A DNA stretch of 64,000 nucleotides from Thiodiazotropha sp040506195 (GCA_040506195.1 JBEVXH010000006.1:62001-126000), one strand, 5' to 3'; positions 1 to 8,837 are shown, counted from the first letter of the stretch. Numbers and translations are program-made. The notes: generated by a model not told the origin, from the sequence alone.

Positions 1-428
1 GGAATGTCGATGCGATGCGGTTGGGTTGCGTCGTAGAGGCTCATTTCACCTGGACGTAGAAATATTTCGCGGCCTCCCTGTTGCAGTTTGTATCGACCAG
101 AGGTGAGAACGACCGCGAAGTAGCAGTCATGGATGATATCGGACGGCTCCTGTCGCAATCTCTCCAGAGAGCAGGGATTGGATCTCATAGGCGAGAACCT
201 GACGCCGTCACCCCATGGATATAACAGCAGATCGTTGTAGAGTTTATGTACTTTCGGTGGGTTGATCTCTACATTCGTATACTCTTTACCGACAACTTCC
301 CTCAGCCACTCCAATCGTTGGGACGCTGGTTGATCATCGGTACAGAATCGACGGCCTTGGAGTCGTGCAAGGGTGGATTGGAGGGAGTGCGGATTGTTCT
401 CCCCGTTACCGGCATCGCCTTGATGCAT
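1..428 (-). CDS. AraC/XylS-type transcriptional regulator, N-terminal part (runs off window)
   Basis: Reading the minus strand from ATG at 428 gives an open frame of 142 codons to the window edge. A stop lies three codons upstream, which fixes the start. The visible part resembles the cupin-like ligand-binding domain of AraC/XylS regulators: it contains FAVVLTSGRYKLQQGGREI followed by LRPGEMSLYDATQPHRIDIP, the typical 'gel of the cupin, then a histidine' ending. The DNA-binding helix-turn-helix pair lies outside the window. It diverges from the membrane protein at 534, so the 105-bp gap probably holds a shared control region. Family is inferred from the pattern; the effector is unknown. Confidence 0.7.
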   Translation of the reverse strand, partial: MHQGDAGNGENNPHSLQSTLARLQGRRFCTDDQPASQRLEWLREVVGKEYTNVEINPPKVHKLYNDLLLYPWGDGVRFSPMRSNPCSLERLRQEPSDIIHDCYFAVVLTSGRYKLQQGGREIFLRPGEMSLYDATQPHRIDI

Positions 429-533
429 GATCCATTACCTGTTCGAGCAATAGGTTGTGCCGAATGAGCAAAGTCATCTTTAAAGCTCGGTTATATAATC
501 TGATATGTCTTAAATATTATTTATAGGCAGATT

Positions 534-989
534 ATGGCACATAATTCTATCGACGCGGCTAACCCGGTATTGATCCGTGGCGCCTGCCTGTGGATGCTGA
601 TGGCCCTGATACTGGCCTGGAGCCTGGTTGGCATCATTAATGACGTAGATTTCATTAAATCCATTTTCTCCGGAAGCTACCAGCGGGTACTGCAGGCGCA
701 TATCGATTTCCTCATCATGACCTCGCTGATTCTTGGTTTCCATGCCAGCAGGGTCCATCTGCCTTGGCATGTGCGTTGGGCGATGGTGGTCGGCGCGTTC
801 ACCAACTCCAGCCTGTTCATGCTGTTCGCCATATTCCCCACGATCGATCCCGTATCGGAACTGTTCATACCCAATGGTCCAGGTAACACGCTGTTCAATG
901 TTTATATGTACGCTAGTCTGATCATTACCAGCTATGGTTTCGGTAAAGGGGCGATACTGGTTCTGAAATCCACATTTTACAAGACCTGA
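534..989 (+). CDS. Small integral membrane protein, four predicted helices, function unknown
   Basis: 151 residues with four hydrophobic stretches (about 16-36, 58-70, 79-101 and 120-145). The start ATG is at 534. The order AH-DFLIM, then a conserved small-residue helix with TNSSLF, then PNGPGNTLFNVYMY loosely recalls the four-helix StyC/hydroxylaminobenzene-mutase type proteins (AH...GW..N-F...GP--). I cannot confirm homology by eye. It is divergently transcribed from an AraC/XylS-type regulator, which suggests inducible expression. A TATAAT hexamer sits at 494-499 without a clear -35 partner. Best left as a hypothetical membrane protein. Confidence 0.7.
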   Translation: MAHNSIDAANPVLIRGACLWMLMALILAWSLVGIINDVDFIKSIFSGSYQRVLQAHIDFLIMTSLILGFHASRVHLPWHVRWAMVVGAFTNSSLFMLFAIFPTIDPVSELFIPNGPGNTLFNVYMYASLIITSYGFGKGAILVLKSTFYKT

Positions 990-1111
990 AAGATGTTACT
1001 CAAGGAAGTAACGGTAAGCCATGGATGAGATGGCTGCAATGAGTGACGAGCAACGCCGGGTGGTGTTTTTACAGATGCAACAGGCCCTAGGCAGGATTAA
1101 GCGGTTTTCTG

Positions 1112-1150
1112 TTTACGATTATGCGCGGTGATCAGCGTTCATTCGCGGCC
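1112..1150 (-). repeat. Dispersed repeat, GCCGCGAATGAACGC family, copy 1
   Basis: On the minus strand this reads GGCCGCGAATGAACGCTGAT then CACCGCGCATAA. It matches the copies at 36181, 39895 and 40024. The final codons and TGA stop of the sulfotransferase gene (stop at 1139-1141) lie inside the repeat. Confidence 0.55.
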
Positions 1151-1819
1151 TGTTTCTGTTGGAGGGTCGAAACTATATCCCAATCCCTCGATATCCTTAC
1201 GGAAGTGGTCGCCCACCAGCTCTGCCAGCTCGTCGCTGTAGTAGCTTCGGTAGTCTTTTTTTCTGTCTGTCGCCTTGCGTTTGTGAGGCAGCTTCAGGTT
1301 AGGTATACCGATCCGCTGAGTGATGGTATTGAAGTCATCGCTCAGATTCTCGTAGTGGCCGATAAAATCGACCAGGACTTTACCTTCGAGATCGATCAAA
1401 TAGTCGAGCTGTGACTGAATCGATGTATCGACATGGTATTGATAAGGTCTTACCGGGTCGAGTTTCCAGCGCATGAATTGCCCGAAGTCGTCGATATGGG
1501 CAATCAGATGGGGGCGTTCGCGGCGAATATGATGGTAGGAGCTGACCTGCAGGTCCCAGGGATTGCGCACAATCGCAAACTTGAAGAGCTGTTTGAAGAA
1601 TGGTTCAGGCAGCATCTCCTTGGCGGCGACGATGCGCGAGTGTCTGGGGAACTTGCTGCCCAGCCGATGACCGCTGAGGTGGCTGAGGCGTGAACAGACG
1701 AACATGGGGTAATACCAGGGATCGCGCCAGCGCAGGGATTGCAGGGCCGCACGTACGCTGGTACCGCCGGTTTTGGCGATATGCACAAATAGAAAGTCGT
1801 ATTTGACTGACAACAGCAT
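1139..1819 (-). CDS. Sulfotransferase family protein
   Basis: 226 residues from ATG 1819. The N-terminus FVHIAKTGGTSVRAAL is the 5'-phosphosulfate-binding loop of PAPS-dependent sulfotransferases, and FAIVRNPWDLQVSSYHH fits the 3'-phosphate-binding segment. Length is normal for the short Sulfotransfer_2-type proteins. These enzymes move a sulfuryl group from PAPS to a sugar or lipid hydroxyl. The neighbours are glycosyltransferases and an O-antigen ligase-like protein, so the acceptor is probably a cell-surface glycan, but this is inference. The last codons overlap a dispersed repeat (1112-1150), so the C-terminus may be slightly altered relative to homologues. Confidence 0.8.
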   Translation of the reverse strand: MLLSVKYDFLFVHIAKTGGTSVRAALQSLRWRDPWYYPMFVCSRLSHLSGHRLGSKFPRHSRIVAAKEMLPEPFFKQLFKFAIVRNPWDLQVSSYHHIRRERPHLIAHIDDFGQFMRWKLDPVRPYQYHVDTSIQSQLDYLIDLEGKVLVDFIGHYENLSDDFNTITQRIGIPNLKLPHKRKATDRKKDYRSYYSDELAELVGDHFRKDIEGLGYSFDPPTETGRE

Positions 1820-1846
1820 CGATATGTCTCTTATGGCCTAAGGCCA

Positions 1847-1860
1847 GTTAACAGGCCCTT
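1847..1860 (-). repeat. Solo end of dispersed TIR-like repeat (GGGCCTGTTAAC)
   Basis: Minus strand reads AAGGGCCTGTTAAC directly after the TGA stop (1863-1861) of the upstream glycosyltransferase. Same core as at 12284, 18066 and 31155. Confidence 0.6.
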
Positions 1861-2988
1861 TCAGGCCTTGGCAAGGCCCATGATTTCCAGATAGCGGCCG
1901 GCGCTCTGGTGTGCATTGTATTCCTGTACGGACTCGCGCAGAAGGGTTGACTCAGGCGGGTTGTCGAGCACGCTCTGCATGGCCTGGGAGAGCGCCTTCC
2001 AATCGCCGACCGGGACCAGTGGCGCAATGCGCCCCCGGTCGAGCAGTTCACTCGGGCCGCTGGGGCAGTCGGTTGATACCACAGGGGTGCCCAGCGCCAT
2101 GGCTTCGGTCAATACATTCGGCGAGCCTTCCCATCGGGAAGAGAGCACAAACAGATCGGACCGTTTCATATAGCTGTAGGGATTGGTGGTGAATCCGGGA
2201 AGCGCCAGCGCCTTACTGATGCCCAACTCATTACTTAGGGTGAGCAGGTTTTCCCGCTGGCGTCCGTCACCCAGGATGATGAGCCTGCAGGGCCGGTGTT
2301 TGCGAAGATCCGCAAAGGCGCGCAGCAGGGTGGCGAAATCCTTCTGCAGCGTGAGACGCCCGACAGCGAGAATCAAGGGGTCTTCGGACTCATTCTCCCA
2401 GGGGTGCGGTGCCGGAGCTGACGCCGCCTCTATCATGCGGGGTGTGATGACCGGGTTGCGGATCACGACAACCTTTTCCTGATCGACGCCGGAAATCGCC
2501 AGGGTATCTTGCCTGACACCCTCGGATACCGCGATGATGCGGTCGATGTGGGGGTAGAGCAGGCGGATCGGCTGCTGACGTAAAAACAACCGCCAGCGTG
2601 ACTTGTGGGCAAATGCGGCAGTCAGGTTGGTGCCCAGGCGCAGCACCAGTCGGGTATTTGAGGCGCCCGCCAGGGCGCGGGCGATGACCGCCATGCGTCC
2701 GGCCCTGTCCTTCGCCGCGAGCAGGCAGGGTGGCCGTATCCGTTTCAGATAGCGGGTGAGGGGTATGAGGCTGGTGGCGGTGTGGCGGGTGCCCAGATCG
2801 ATGCGGTTGACCGCGGGATGAATCTCATCCAGATGCCTGCTTCGGGTCTTGATCAGCAGCAGATCGATATGCAAGCCTCGCTCTGCCAAGGCGTTCACAA
2901 GATTCAGCACCATGCGTTCCACGCCACCCTCACCGGAGAATGATGCAAGAATCGACAGCTCCGGATGCACCTCAGCCTGCCTGCTCAT
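1861..2988 (-). CDS. Glycosyltransferase family 4 (GT-B fold)
   Basis: 375 residues. ATG at 2988 is preceded by a good GGAGAG ribosome site. The N-terminal half has the acceptor-side start ILASFSGEGGVERMVLNL (a glycine-rich loop). The C-terminal half has the donor-binding motifs ILAVGRLTLQKDFATLLRAF, IILGDGRQRENL and SSRWEGSPNVLTEAMALG, whose glutamates are the E-x7-E pair of GT4 enzymes. It overlaps the membrane ligase/polymerase gene upstream by 17 bp, so the two are co-transcribed and likely coupled. Probably adds a sugar to the LPS core or O-chain; donor and acceptor cannot be read from sequence. Confidence 0.85.
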   Translation of the reverse strand: MSRQAEVHPELSILASFSGEGGVERMVLNLVNALAERGLHIDLLLIKTRSRHLDEIHPAVNRIDLGTRHTATSLIPLTRYLKRIRPPCLLAAKDRAGRMAVIARALAGASNTRLVLRLGTNLTAAFAHKSRWRLFLRQQPIRLLYPHIDRIIAVSEGVRQDTLAISGVDQEKVVVIRNPVITPRMIEAASAPAPHPWENESEDPLILAVGRLTLQKDFATLLRAFADLRKHRPCRLIILGDGRQRENLLTLSNELGISKALALPGFTTNPYSYMKRSDLFVLSSRWEGSPNVLTEAMALGTPVVSTDCPSGPSELLDRGRIAPLVPVGDWKALSQAMQSVLDNPPESTLLRESVQEYNAHQSAGRYLEIMGLAKA

Positions 2989-4339
2989 GTTCTCTCCGCC
3001 GTTTGGCCGGACGGTATGTTGCCAGTCCGAAGGCGAACGTGACGCCGGCGATGATCAACCAGTAAAAACGCCAGTTCCAGTGCAGGTGTCTGAAGTCGGT
3101 CAGACTGTAGATGGCGATGAGCATAAAATTACTCATCAGGAATGCGAGAAAATAGATCGAGACTCTTTTCCGCCGGTAACTTTCCATCAGTTTAGAGATC
3201 ATCACACCGCTGACCAGGGCTACCAGTACGATACCCAGCATACCCAGCTGAAAGACCACTTCCAGATAGGCGTTGTGAAGGTGATCGAAACTGGAGCCCG
3301 GGGGGTCTTGCAGGGCGATATCGTTTTCCGCCTCAACCAGGGCGTGGGTTGTGCCGGGACCCCATCCGAATAAGGGTCTCTCCAGCCACTTCCGCAAGCC
3401 GAACTGCCACAGATGGAGGCGATAGGAGGAAGAGCCCAGAGGGGCGTTTTCGAGCCCCTCGTTGACGATGGCGCTCCACTCGTTGCTTTCACTGGCGATG
3501 CGCTGGCTGATGGTGTTCCAGTTCACGCTGAGGATAACGCTGGCAACCACCATCAGGCCGAGAATAGGGTAGCGCAGCCGGATTGGACTGTGCTGACGGG
3601 GCGGGCCGGCAAAGCGCAGGGTCAAAAAGAGTATTGGCAAGGCAAACAGCATCGCCAGCCAGACCCCCCTGGACTGGCTGATGATAAGACCCTGGGTGAA
3701 AAACAGTACCGCCAGTAAGGTCAGGCCCAAGCGCAACGCGACTCGCTGTCGGGTAGTGCCGTGTTTAGTGTCGAGCCAGTACATACCCAGCGCCATTAAA
3801 CCGAGTATCGCCGCTGCGCAGTCAAAACCCAAGATGATGGGCTTGCCGAAGTGGAGCCCTGTGCGTACGCCTTGCAAGGTCTGCGTCAGGGTATCGCCAT
3901 CCAGGGCTGTGATCATGCCAAGAGCGAATCCGCTGAACATCAGGGAAATGCTGATCGGGATGCGATAGGTCGATTGGCTTAGCCACCAGGCCGGAATAAA
4001 AAACAGAAACAGTTGAATCCAGTCCCTGGCCTGGTTCAGCTGGGTCTTCTGTTCGGCGGCGATCTCCCCGGTGGACCAGTAGGCGCGTATCAGGATATAG
4101 ATGATGGTCAGGAGGCAGAGCCAGGTGATGGACTGGGACAAGAGGTCTCTCCATGCCTGCCTCGACAGCATCAAGCCGATAATCATCAGGCCCAGCCCCA
4201 GATTGGCGCCCGCGATGCTCAACAGGGCGAAGAACGAGAACAGATAGAGGCCGATCAGGCCGATCCAGTTGCCGATCTGCTCAAGCTTTGTTGTGGGTGC
4301 GTGTATCGGGGTAAGGCTGGCCCGAAATATTTCCAACAT
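2972..4339 (-). CDS. O-antigen ligase / Wzy-type polymerase family membrane protein
   Basis: 455 residues, ATG at 4339. It is very hydrophobic, with about ten to twelve membrane segments and one large periplasmic loop. That loop contains SSSYRLHLWQFGLRKWLERPLFGWGPGT and HLHNAYLEVVFQLGMLG, the arrangement (R, then GxGPGT, then H-N-x-YLE) characteristic of the Wzy_C domain shared by WaaL ligases and Wzy polymerases. In the inner membrane it would join undecaprenyl-linked glycan to lipid A-core, or polymerise it. No wzx or chain-length regulator is nearby, and it sits with core-type transferases, so ligase is slightly favoured. Confidence 0.8.
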   Translation of the reverse strand: MLEIFRASLTPIHAPTTKLEQIGNWIGLIGLYLFSFFALLSIAGANLGLGLMIIGLMLSRQAWRDLLSQSITWLCLLTIIYILIRAYWSTGEIAAEQKTQLNQARDWIQLFLFFIPAWWLSQSTYRIPISISLMFSGFALGMITALDGDTLTQTLQGVRTGLHFGKPIILGFDCAAAILGLMALGMYWLDTKHGTTRQRVALRLGLTLLAVLFFTQGLIISQSRGVWLAMLFALPILFLTLRFAGPPRQHSPIRLRYPILGLMVVASVILSVNWNTISQRIASESNEWSAIVNEGLENAPLGSSSYRLHLWQFGLRKWLERPLFGWGPGTTHALVEAENDIALQDPPGSSFDHLHNAYLEVVFQLGMLGIVLVALVSGVMISKLMESYRRKRVSIYFLAFLMSNFMLIAIYSLTDFRHLHWNWRFYWLIIAGVTFAFGLATYRPAKRRREHEQAG

Positions 4340-4358
4340 AACCTAGGACCTGTACATA

Positions 4359-5483
4359 TCAATTTCTCAGACCGATCGCGCGGGCAATGCCTGCCGCTCT
4401 GTTGGTCCAACTGTAGGCGGCGGCATCCTGCCGCGCCTGCTGCGCAAGTTTAACTGCCAACCGGTGATTGTGCATAAGTGTTTTTACCGCCACTTCCCAG
4501 GCTGCCGGGTCTTCCGGGGGCGCCAACAGAGCATTCCGGCCATGTTCCAGGATCTCTCTGATGGGCGGGATGTCGCTGGCTACAATCGCCCTGCCTGCGG
4601 CCATGGCCTCGAACAGTTTCATCGGGCTGATCGCGTCGGCATGGCTCAATGACTGTTGGTAGGGCAGCACAACCAGCTCGTTCTCGGCATAGAGTGATGC
4701 CACCTCCCGATGGGGAACGGTTGGCTGGTGATGCAGATTGGGTAATTCCGTCAGTCGATCCTCGCAATCACCCACTAGGCGCACTTCGCCACTGCCGCTC
4801 GCTGCCAGGTGGTTCAGGATCTGCAGGCCGCGATCCCTGCTGATTCTACCGAGATAGATGATCCCGGGTCTGGCGAGTCGTTCCGGTTCAAGGTCGGGGA
4901 GTTCCGCGAAGCGCCGCAAGTCGACGCCGGATGGGCTGACATGGATGCGCGTTTCATCGGCACCCGCGGCCACCAGGGCCGCCGCTGCGCTTTGGCTGAT
5001 CGGAATCAGACAACCGATCAGTCTCCGGCGATGATAATCGATGATCGTGTCTAACATCCCCTTTTGATGCATCGGTTGCAGCGTGTGCACCTCGAAGTGG
5101 TGGGAAATACCTTGCGCGCCCAATCCCAGGCTTAGCTCAGGCGAGCGAACAAAGACCGCTCGAGCCCTGCGCAGCTGGCGTTTATAGAAACGTGGGAAAA
5201 GTGATGTCGGCCAACGACGGTGCAGTAGCTGAACACCCCGAATATCGGGTGTGTTCGAGATCCCCATCTCCTCGCATCGCTGCTGCGGTGTAACCGTCTT
5301 GTGCCAGGGAGGCAGGTAGAGCCGGGTCTTTACCCCGATTTCCGCCAGGGCGGCGACCGTATGTAAGGTCTGGATCAGATTGGCTCGGTTGCGGTGCAAC
5401 CGGCTGCGGCCCAGATAGATCAGCTCGGGATTGTCGACTTTCTGCATGCGATGAAACTTTAAGCTAACGGCTAACGCTAACAT
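4359..5483 (-). CDS. Glycosyltransferase family 4
   Basis: Up to 374 residues. ATG at 5483 has no clear ribosome site, and an in-frame ATG at 5447 (protein beginning MQKVDNPELIYLG) is an equally good start. GT-B fold: the donor side shows GIIYLGRISRDRGLQILNHL, a short VVLPYQ segment and SPMKLFEAMAAGRAIVASD, the latter holding the E-x7-E-like donor motif. It is followed after 19 bp by the ligase gene on the same strand, so it is the first gene of a minus-strand operon ending with the sulfotransferase. Predicted to act on the cytoplasmic face in LPS or surface-glycan assembly; sugar specificity unknown. Confidence 0.8.
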   Translation of the reverse strand: MLALAVSLKFHRMQKVDNPELIYLGRSRLHRNRANLIQTLHTVAALAEIGVKTRLYLPPWHKTVTPQQRCEEMGISNTPDIRGVQLLHRRWPTSLFPRFYKRQLRRARAVFVRSPELSLGLGAQGISHHFEVHTLQPMHQKGMLDTIIDYHRRRLIGCLIPISQSAAAALVAAGADETRIHVSPSGVDLRRFAELPDLEPERLARPGIIYLGRISRDRGLQILNHLAASGSGEVRLVGDCEDRLTELPNLHHQPTVPHREVASLYAENELVVLPYQQSLSHADAISPMKLFEAMAAGRAIVASDIPPIREILEHGRNALLAPPEDPAAWEVAVKTLMHNHRLAVKLAQQARQDAAAYSWTNRAAGIARAIGLRN

Positions 5484-5516
5484 ATTCGCCGGCCAGCTTG
5501 TACTATAGGCGGAATT

Positions 5517-5549
5517 CAGGGCCGATTGGATGCATGTTAACAGGCCCTG
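5517..5549. repeat. Dispersed TIR-like repeat, short palindromic form
   Basis: CAGGGCC (5517-5523) and GGCCCTG (5543-5549) flank ATTGGATGCATGTTAACA. The right side carries the family core GTTAACAGGCCCT. It lies in the divergent gap before the GT9 gene, which argues against the far-upstream TTG start of that gene. Confidence 0.6.
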
Positions 5550-5593
5550 ACGGGACTATACGCAGAAATTGGTCATCCGCCACCCAAAATACC

Positions 5594-6664
5594 GTGAAAT
5601 TGTCTGATCTTGAGAATCCGTCGATCCTGATCGTTCGCCTGAGTGCCATCGGTGATATCGTGTTTGCCACGCCTTTGATACATGCCATACGGCGCCGTTA
5701 TCCAGAGGCGCGCATCAGTTGGCTGGTGCAGGCGGAATCGAAAGACCTCCTGGAGTGCCATCCGGAGTTGGACCAGGTTCTCGTCTGGCCGAGGCAGACG
5801 TGGGAAAGTCAATGGAAAAAGCGACGTTGGTTGGGTTTGTGGCGGGCGATCCGTCAATTCAGGCAAGTATTGAAGGCGCATCATTTCGATGTGGCACTGG
5901 ATGTGCAAAGTTTGATGAAAAGTGGCTTTCTGACCTGGTTGTCAGGTGCCGAACTCCGTATCGGTCTGGGTTCCAGAGAGGGTAGTCGATGGCTGATGGA
6001 TCAGGTCATAGAGAAGGGCGGGGAGCCAACGCGCATCGCATCCGAATATCGCTACTTCGCTCAGCAGCTCGAACTGCCTGTAGATGAGTTCGAGATGCAC
6101 ATCGGCCTGAGTGATGAGGATAACTTTCAGGCGGATGCCTTGCTGACGGCACATGGACTTGAGCGGGGTTTCATCGCGATCTGTCCTTTCACCACCCGGC
6201 CGCAAAAGCACTGGTTCAACAGTTCCTGGAATGAGTTGCTGGCTGCAGTCGGGCAGCGATGGCAGTTGCCCGTAGTCATGCTGGGTGGGCCGGGTGACAG
6301 GTCATCTTCATCGGCGATTGGAGGGCGGAACCAGGAGGGTCTGATTAATTTGACGGGTGAAACAACCCTGCGCCTGGCGGCCGCCCTGATCAATAGGGCC
6401 AGGCTGATAATCGGCGTCGATACCGGTTTGACCCATATGGGGATAGCGATGAATCGTCCCACTCTCTGCCTGTTTGGTTCGACCCGGCCCTACCTCGATA
6501 CAACGCACGAGAATGCTGTAGTGATCTATCATCCACGGCAATGCTCACCCTGTAAACGCAAACCCGCCTGTAACGGATCATTCGACTGTATGCGGGATAT
6601 CAAGGTCACGGAGGTGATGCGTCACGCGTCCCGCCTGGCCGGTCTCGATGGGAGGGTGAGTTGA
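5594..6664 (+). CDS. Heptosyltransferase family protein (GT9)
   Basis: About 356 residues from GTG 5594. An in-frame TTG at 5498 would add 32 unconserved-looking residues and read through a dispersed repeat, so I prefer 5594, although neither start has a strong ribosome site. SILIVRLSAIGDIVFATPLI is the classic GT9 N-terminus. FTTRPQKHWFNSSWNEL and GVDTGLTHMGIAMNRPTLCL are the nucleotide-sugar-binding segments near the C-terminus. Such enzymes transfer L-glycero-D-manno-heptose from ADP-heptose to the LPS inner core. hldE, which makes the donor, lies 7 kb downstream. It could be WaaC-, WaaF- or WaaQ-like. The C-terminus carries a four-cysteine cluster (CSPCKRKPACNGSFDC). Confidence 0.85.
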   Translation: MKLSDLENPSILIVRLSAIGDIVFATPLIHAIRRRYPEARISWLVQAESKDLLECHPELDQVLVWPRQTWESQWKKRRWLGLWRAIRQFRQVLKAHHFDVALDVQSLMKSGFLTWLSGAELRIGLGSREGSRWLMDQVIEKGGEPTRIASEYRYFAQQLELPVDEFEMHIGLSDEDNFQADALLTAHGLERGFIAICPFTTRPQKHWFNSSWNELLAAVGQRWQLPVVMLGGPGDRSSSSAIGGRNQEGLINLTGETTLRLAAALINRARLIIGVDTGLTHMGIAMNRPTLCLFGSTRPYLDTTHENAVVIYHPRQCSPCKRKPACNGSFDCMRDIKVTEVMRHASRLAGLDGRVS

Positions 6665-7761
6665 GGGTTCTGCACATCGAGGCGGGGATGCATCTCTATG
6701 GTGGTGCCAGGCAGGTCGTTTATCTGTTGTCCGGCCTGCAGCACCATGGTGTCGAATCACACTTGGTCTGCCCGCGCGGCAGTGCGGTGGCGGAGGCGGT
6801 ACGCGAGATTGGCGTTGCGGTGGAGGAGATACCCATGGGCGGGGATCTCGATTTGGGACTGATATTTCGCCTCAAGCGCGCCATCCAAGGCGCTAGCCCC
6901 GATCTGGTGCATATTCACAGTCGACGCGGAGCCGATATCCTGGGTGGAGTTGCGTCACGCCTGTGCGGGATTAATTCAGTACTGTCACGACGAGTCGATA
7001 ACCCCGAACACCCGTTGCTGGTGATGGCGAAATATCGCCTCTATGACCGTGTAATCGCGATATCTCAGGGTATTGCCGATGTCTTGAGCCAGGAGGGCGT
7101 GCCGGCGGAAAAGCTGATCTGCGTACGAAGTGCCGTTGACGTGGATCTCTATCAGCAGCACTGTGACAGGGCCGGATTCAGAGCGCGGTTTGGTCTGGCC
7201 GAGGATGCCTTGGTCATGGGTGTGGCTGCACAATTGATACCCCGCAAGGGGCATCGTTATCTGTTGCATGCGCTGCCCAGGCTGATACAGTCATTTCCTC
7301 ATCTGCATCTGTTGGTGTTCGGCAAGGGGCCATTGCGTGAGGTGCTTGAACAGCAGATCGAGGCATTGCAGCTCCAACAGCATGTGACCCTGGCCGGTTT
7401 TCGCGATGATCTGCCGCAACTCTTGCCCTGTCTCGACCTGTTGGTGCATCCGGCCTTGATGGAGGGATTGGGTGTTGCCTTGCTGCAGGCGGCAAGTGCC
7501 GGCCTGCCCATCGTGGCTGTTGAAGCAGGCGGCATGCCGGAGGCGGTTGAGGATGGGGTGAACGGTCTGTTGGTGCCGCCGGGCAGTGATGAGGCCTTGG
7601 CTGACGCAATCCATCAGTTGCTGGATAACGAGGAGCTGCGCCGGCGGATGGGTGAGTCCGGCAGGGAGAAGATGCGGCGCGGATTCTCCGTGGAGCGGAT
7701 GGTGTTGGGAAATCTGGCCGTCTATAGGGATCTGTTGGATCTCCCCGGGGTGACGAGCTAA
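6661..7761 (+). CDS. Glycosyltransferase family 4
   Basis: 366 residues from a TTG start at 6661 that overlaps the stop of the GT9 gene by four bases. A GGGAGGGTGAG ribosome site just upstream supports this start. N-terminal acceptor loop MHLYGGARQVVYLLSGL. Donor domain: GVAAQLIPRKGHRYLLHALP, LLVFGKGPLREVLEQQ and HPALMEGLGVALLQAASAG with the E-x7-type donor site, then EAGGMPEAVEDGVNGLLVP. It lies between a heptosyltransferase and another GT4 gene on the same strand with almost no gaps, so one operon is likely. Probably an LPS outer-core transferase; the transferred sugar is unknown. Confidence 0.85.
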   Translation: MRVLHIEAGMHLYGGARQVVYLLSGLQHHGVESHLVCPRGSAVAEAVREIGVAVEEIPMGGDLDLGLIFRLKRAIQGASPDLVHIHSRRGADILGGVASRLCGINSVLSRRVDNPEHPLLVMAKYRLYDRVIAISQGIADVLSQEGVPAEKLICVRSAVDVDLYQQHCDRAGFRARFGLAEDALVMGVAAQLIPRKGHRYLLHALPRLIQSFPHLHLLVFGKGPLREVLEQQIEALQLQQHVTLAGFRDDLPQLLPCLDLLVHPALMEGLGVALLQAASAGLPIVAVEAGGMPEAVEDGVNGLLVPPGSDEALADAIHQLLDNEELRRRMGESGREKMRRGFSVERMVLGNLAVYRDLLDLPGVTS

Positions 7762-7763
7762 CA

Positions 7764-8837
7764 ATGTCAGGGATACATTCGCTCCAGCTGATCGGCAGTA
7801 AATCCTTTGGCGGCGCGGAACGCTGGTTTCAGCGTTTTTCGCTGGCTCTGGCAGAGATGGGGCATCCGACGGAAATCGGTGTACGCCGTGGCCATGAACT
7901 CGATGGAAACCACTGGTCAGGCCTGATCCGACACGCGCTTCCCATGCGTACAGTATGGGATCCACTGTCGCGGTTCGAAGTGAGACGACTGGTCAGGCGG
8001 TTGCAACCGGATATAGTACAAACCTACATGGGCAGAGCGACACGACTGACCCATCTTTCGCCCGCGGGCAGTACGGTACACGTTGCCCGGCTCGGCGGAT
8101 ACTATAAGGTGGACGGCTATCGACATGCCCATGCATGGATCGGCAACACCAAAGGTATTTGCGACTACCTGTTACAGGCGGGACTGCCTAAAAACCGTAT
8201 CTTCCACCTCTATAATTTTGCCGAACTGCCTGTGCCGGGGCTGCCGCCGGAAAGCTTAAAGAGGGATCTCGGCATTCCTGAAGATGCCTGGGTGTTGATG
8301 ACCCCGGGAAGGTTTGTACCCTTCAAGGGGCATCGATTCCTCCTCGATGCGCTTGCCGGTTTGCCGGCTGAAGTGGCCGGACGTCCCGTATGGCAGGTGA
8401 TTTTGGGTGATGGCCCGCTGAAACATGCATTGCACGATCAGGCCAGGGCGTCCGCTATCGATGAACGAATCGTCTGGGCCGGCTGGCAGCTCAATCCGGA
8501 TGCCTATTTTCGCCTTGCGGACTTGATCGTGTTTCCCTCCACATACGCCGAGCCCTTCGGCAATGTCATTATCGAGGCCTGGGGTTACGCTAAGCCCTTG
8601 GTGACATCGGCCTCCATGGGCGCAAGCGAGGTGGTGCGGCATGAAGAGGATGGGCTGATGTTCGAGTGTGAGAATGCACTGGCACTGTCGCAGGCGATTG
8701 AACGGGCATTGAATGACGACGCACTCAGGCAGGGAATGGCTGAGAACGGTCGCCAGCGGGCGGTAAGAGAGTTCGCCCGGGATACCATCATGCAGGCCTA
8801 TGTGGAACTCTACCGCTACCTATTGGAACATCGTTGA
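7764..8837 (+). CDS. Glycosyltransferase family 4
   Basis: 357 residues, ATG 7764, two bases after the previous gene. N-terminus LQLIGSKSFGGAERWFQRFS contains the GGAERW acceptor-side loop. C-terminal donor domain has MTPGRFVPFKGHRFLLDAL, ILGDGPLKHALHDQ and FPSTYAEPFGNVIIEAWGYA with the conserved glutamates, followed by GASEVVRHEEDGLMFECEN. Last gene of the plus-strand run heptosyltransferase-GT4-GT4; it faces the GT2-HAD gene across about 165 bp. Presumed surface-polysaccharide enzyme at the inner membrane; specificity not readable. Confidence 0.85.
   Translation: MSGIHSLQLIGSKSFGGAERWFQRFSLALAEMGHPTEIGVRRGHELDGNHWSGLIRHALPMRTVWDPLSRFEVRRLVRRLQPDIVQTYMGRATRLTHLSPAGSTVHVARLGGYYKVDGYRHAHAWIGNTKGICDYLLQAGLPKNRIFHLYNFAELPVPGLPPESLKRDLGIPEDAWVLMTPGRFVPFKGHRFLLDALAGLPAEVAGRPVWQVILGDGPLKHALHDQARASAIDERIVWAGWQLNPDAYFRLADLIVFPSTYAEPFGNVIIEAWGYAKPLVTSASMGASEVVRHEEDGLMFECENALALSQAIERALNDDALRQGMAENGRQRAVREFARDTIMQAYVELYRYLLEHR

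Noticed and set aside
1021..1131. A 36-codon plus-strand frame starting MDEMAAMSDEQRRVVFLQMQ
   Set aside because: Its end lies in the dispersed repeats (ACAGGCCCTAGG and the 1112 copy) and there is no ribosome site; it may be a fragment of an old gene, but I cannot support it as a gene.
5498..5593. Upstream extension of the GT9 heptosyltransferase from TTG 5498
   Set aside because: It runs through a dispersed repeat and adds residues not typical of the GT9 N-terminus.
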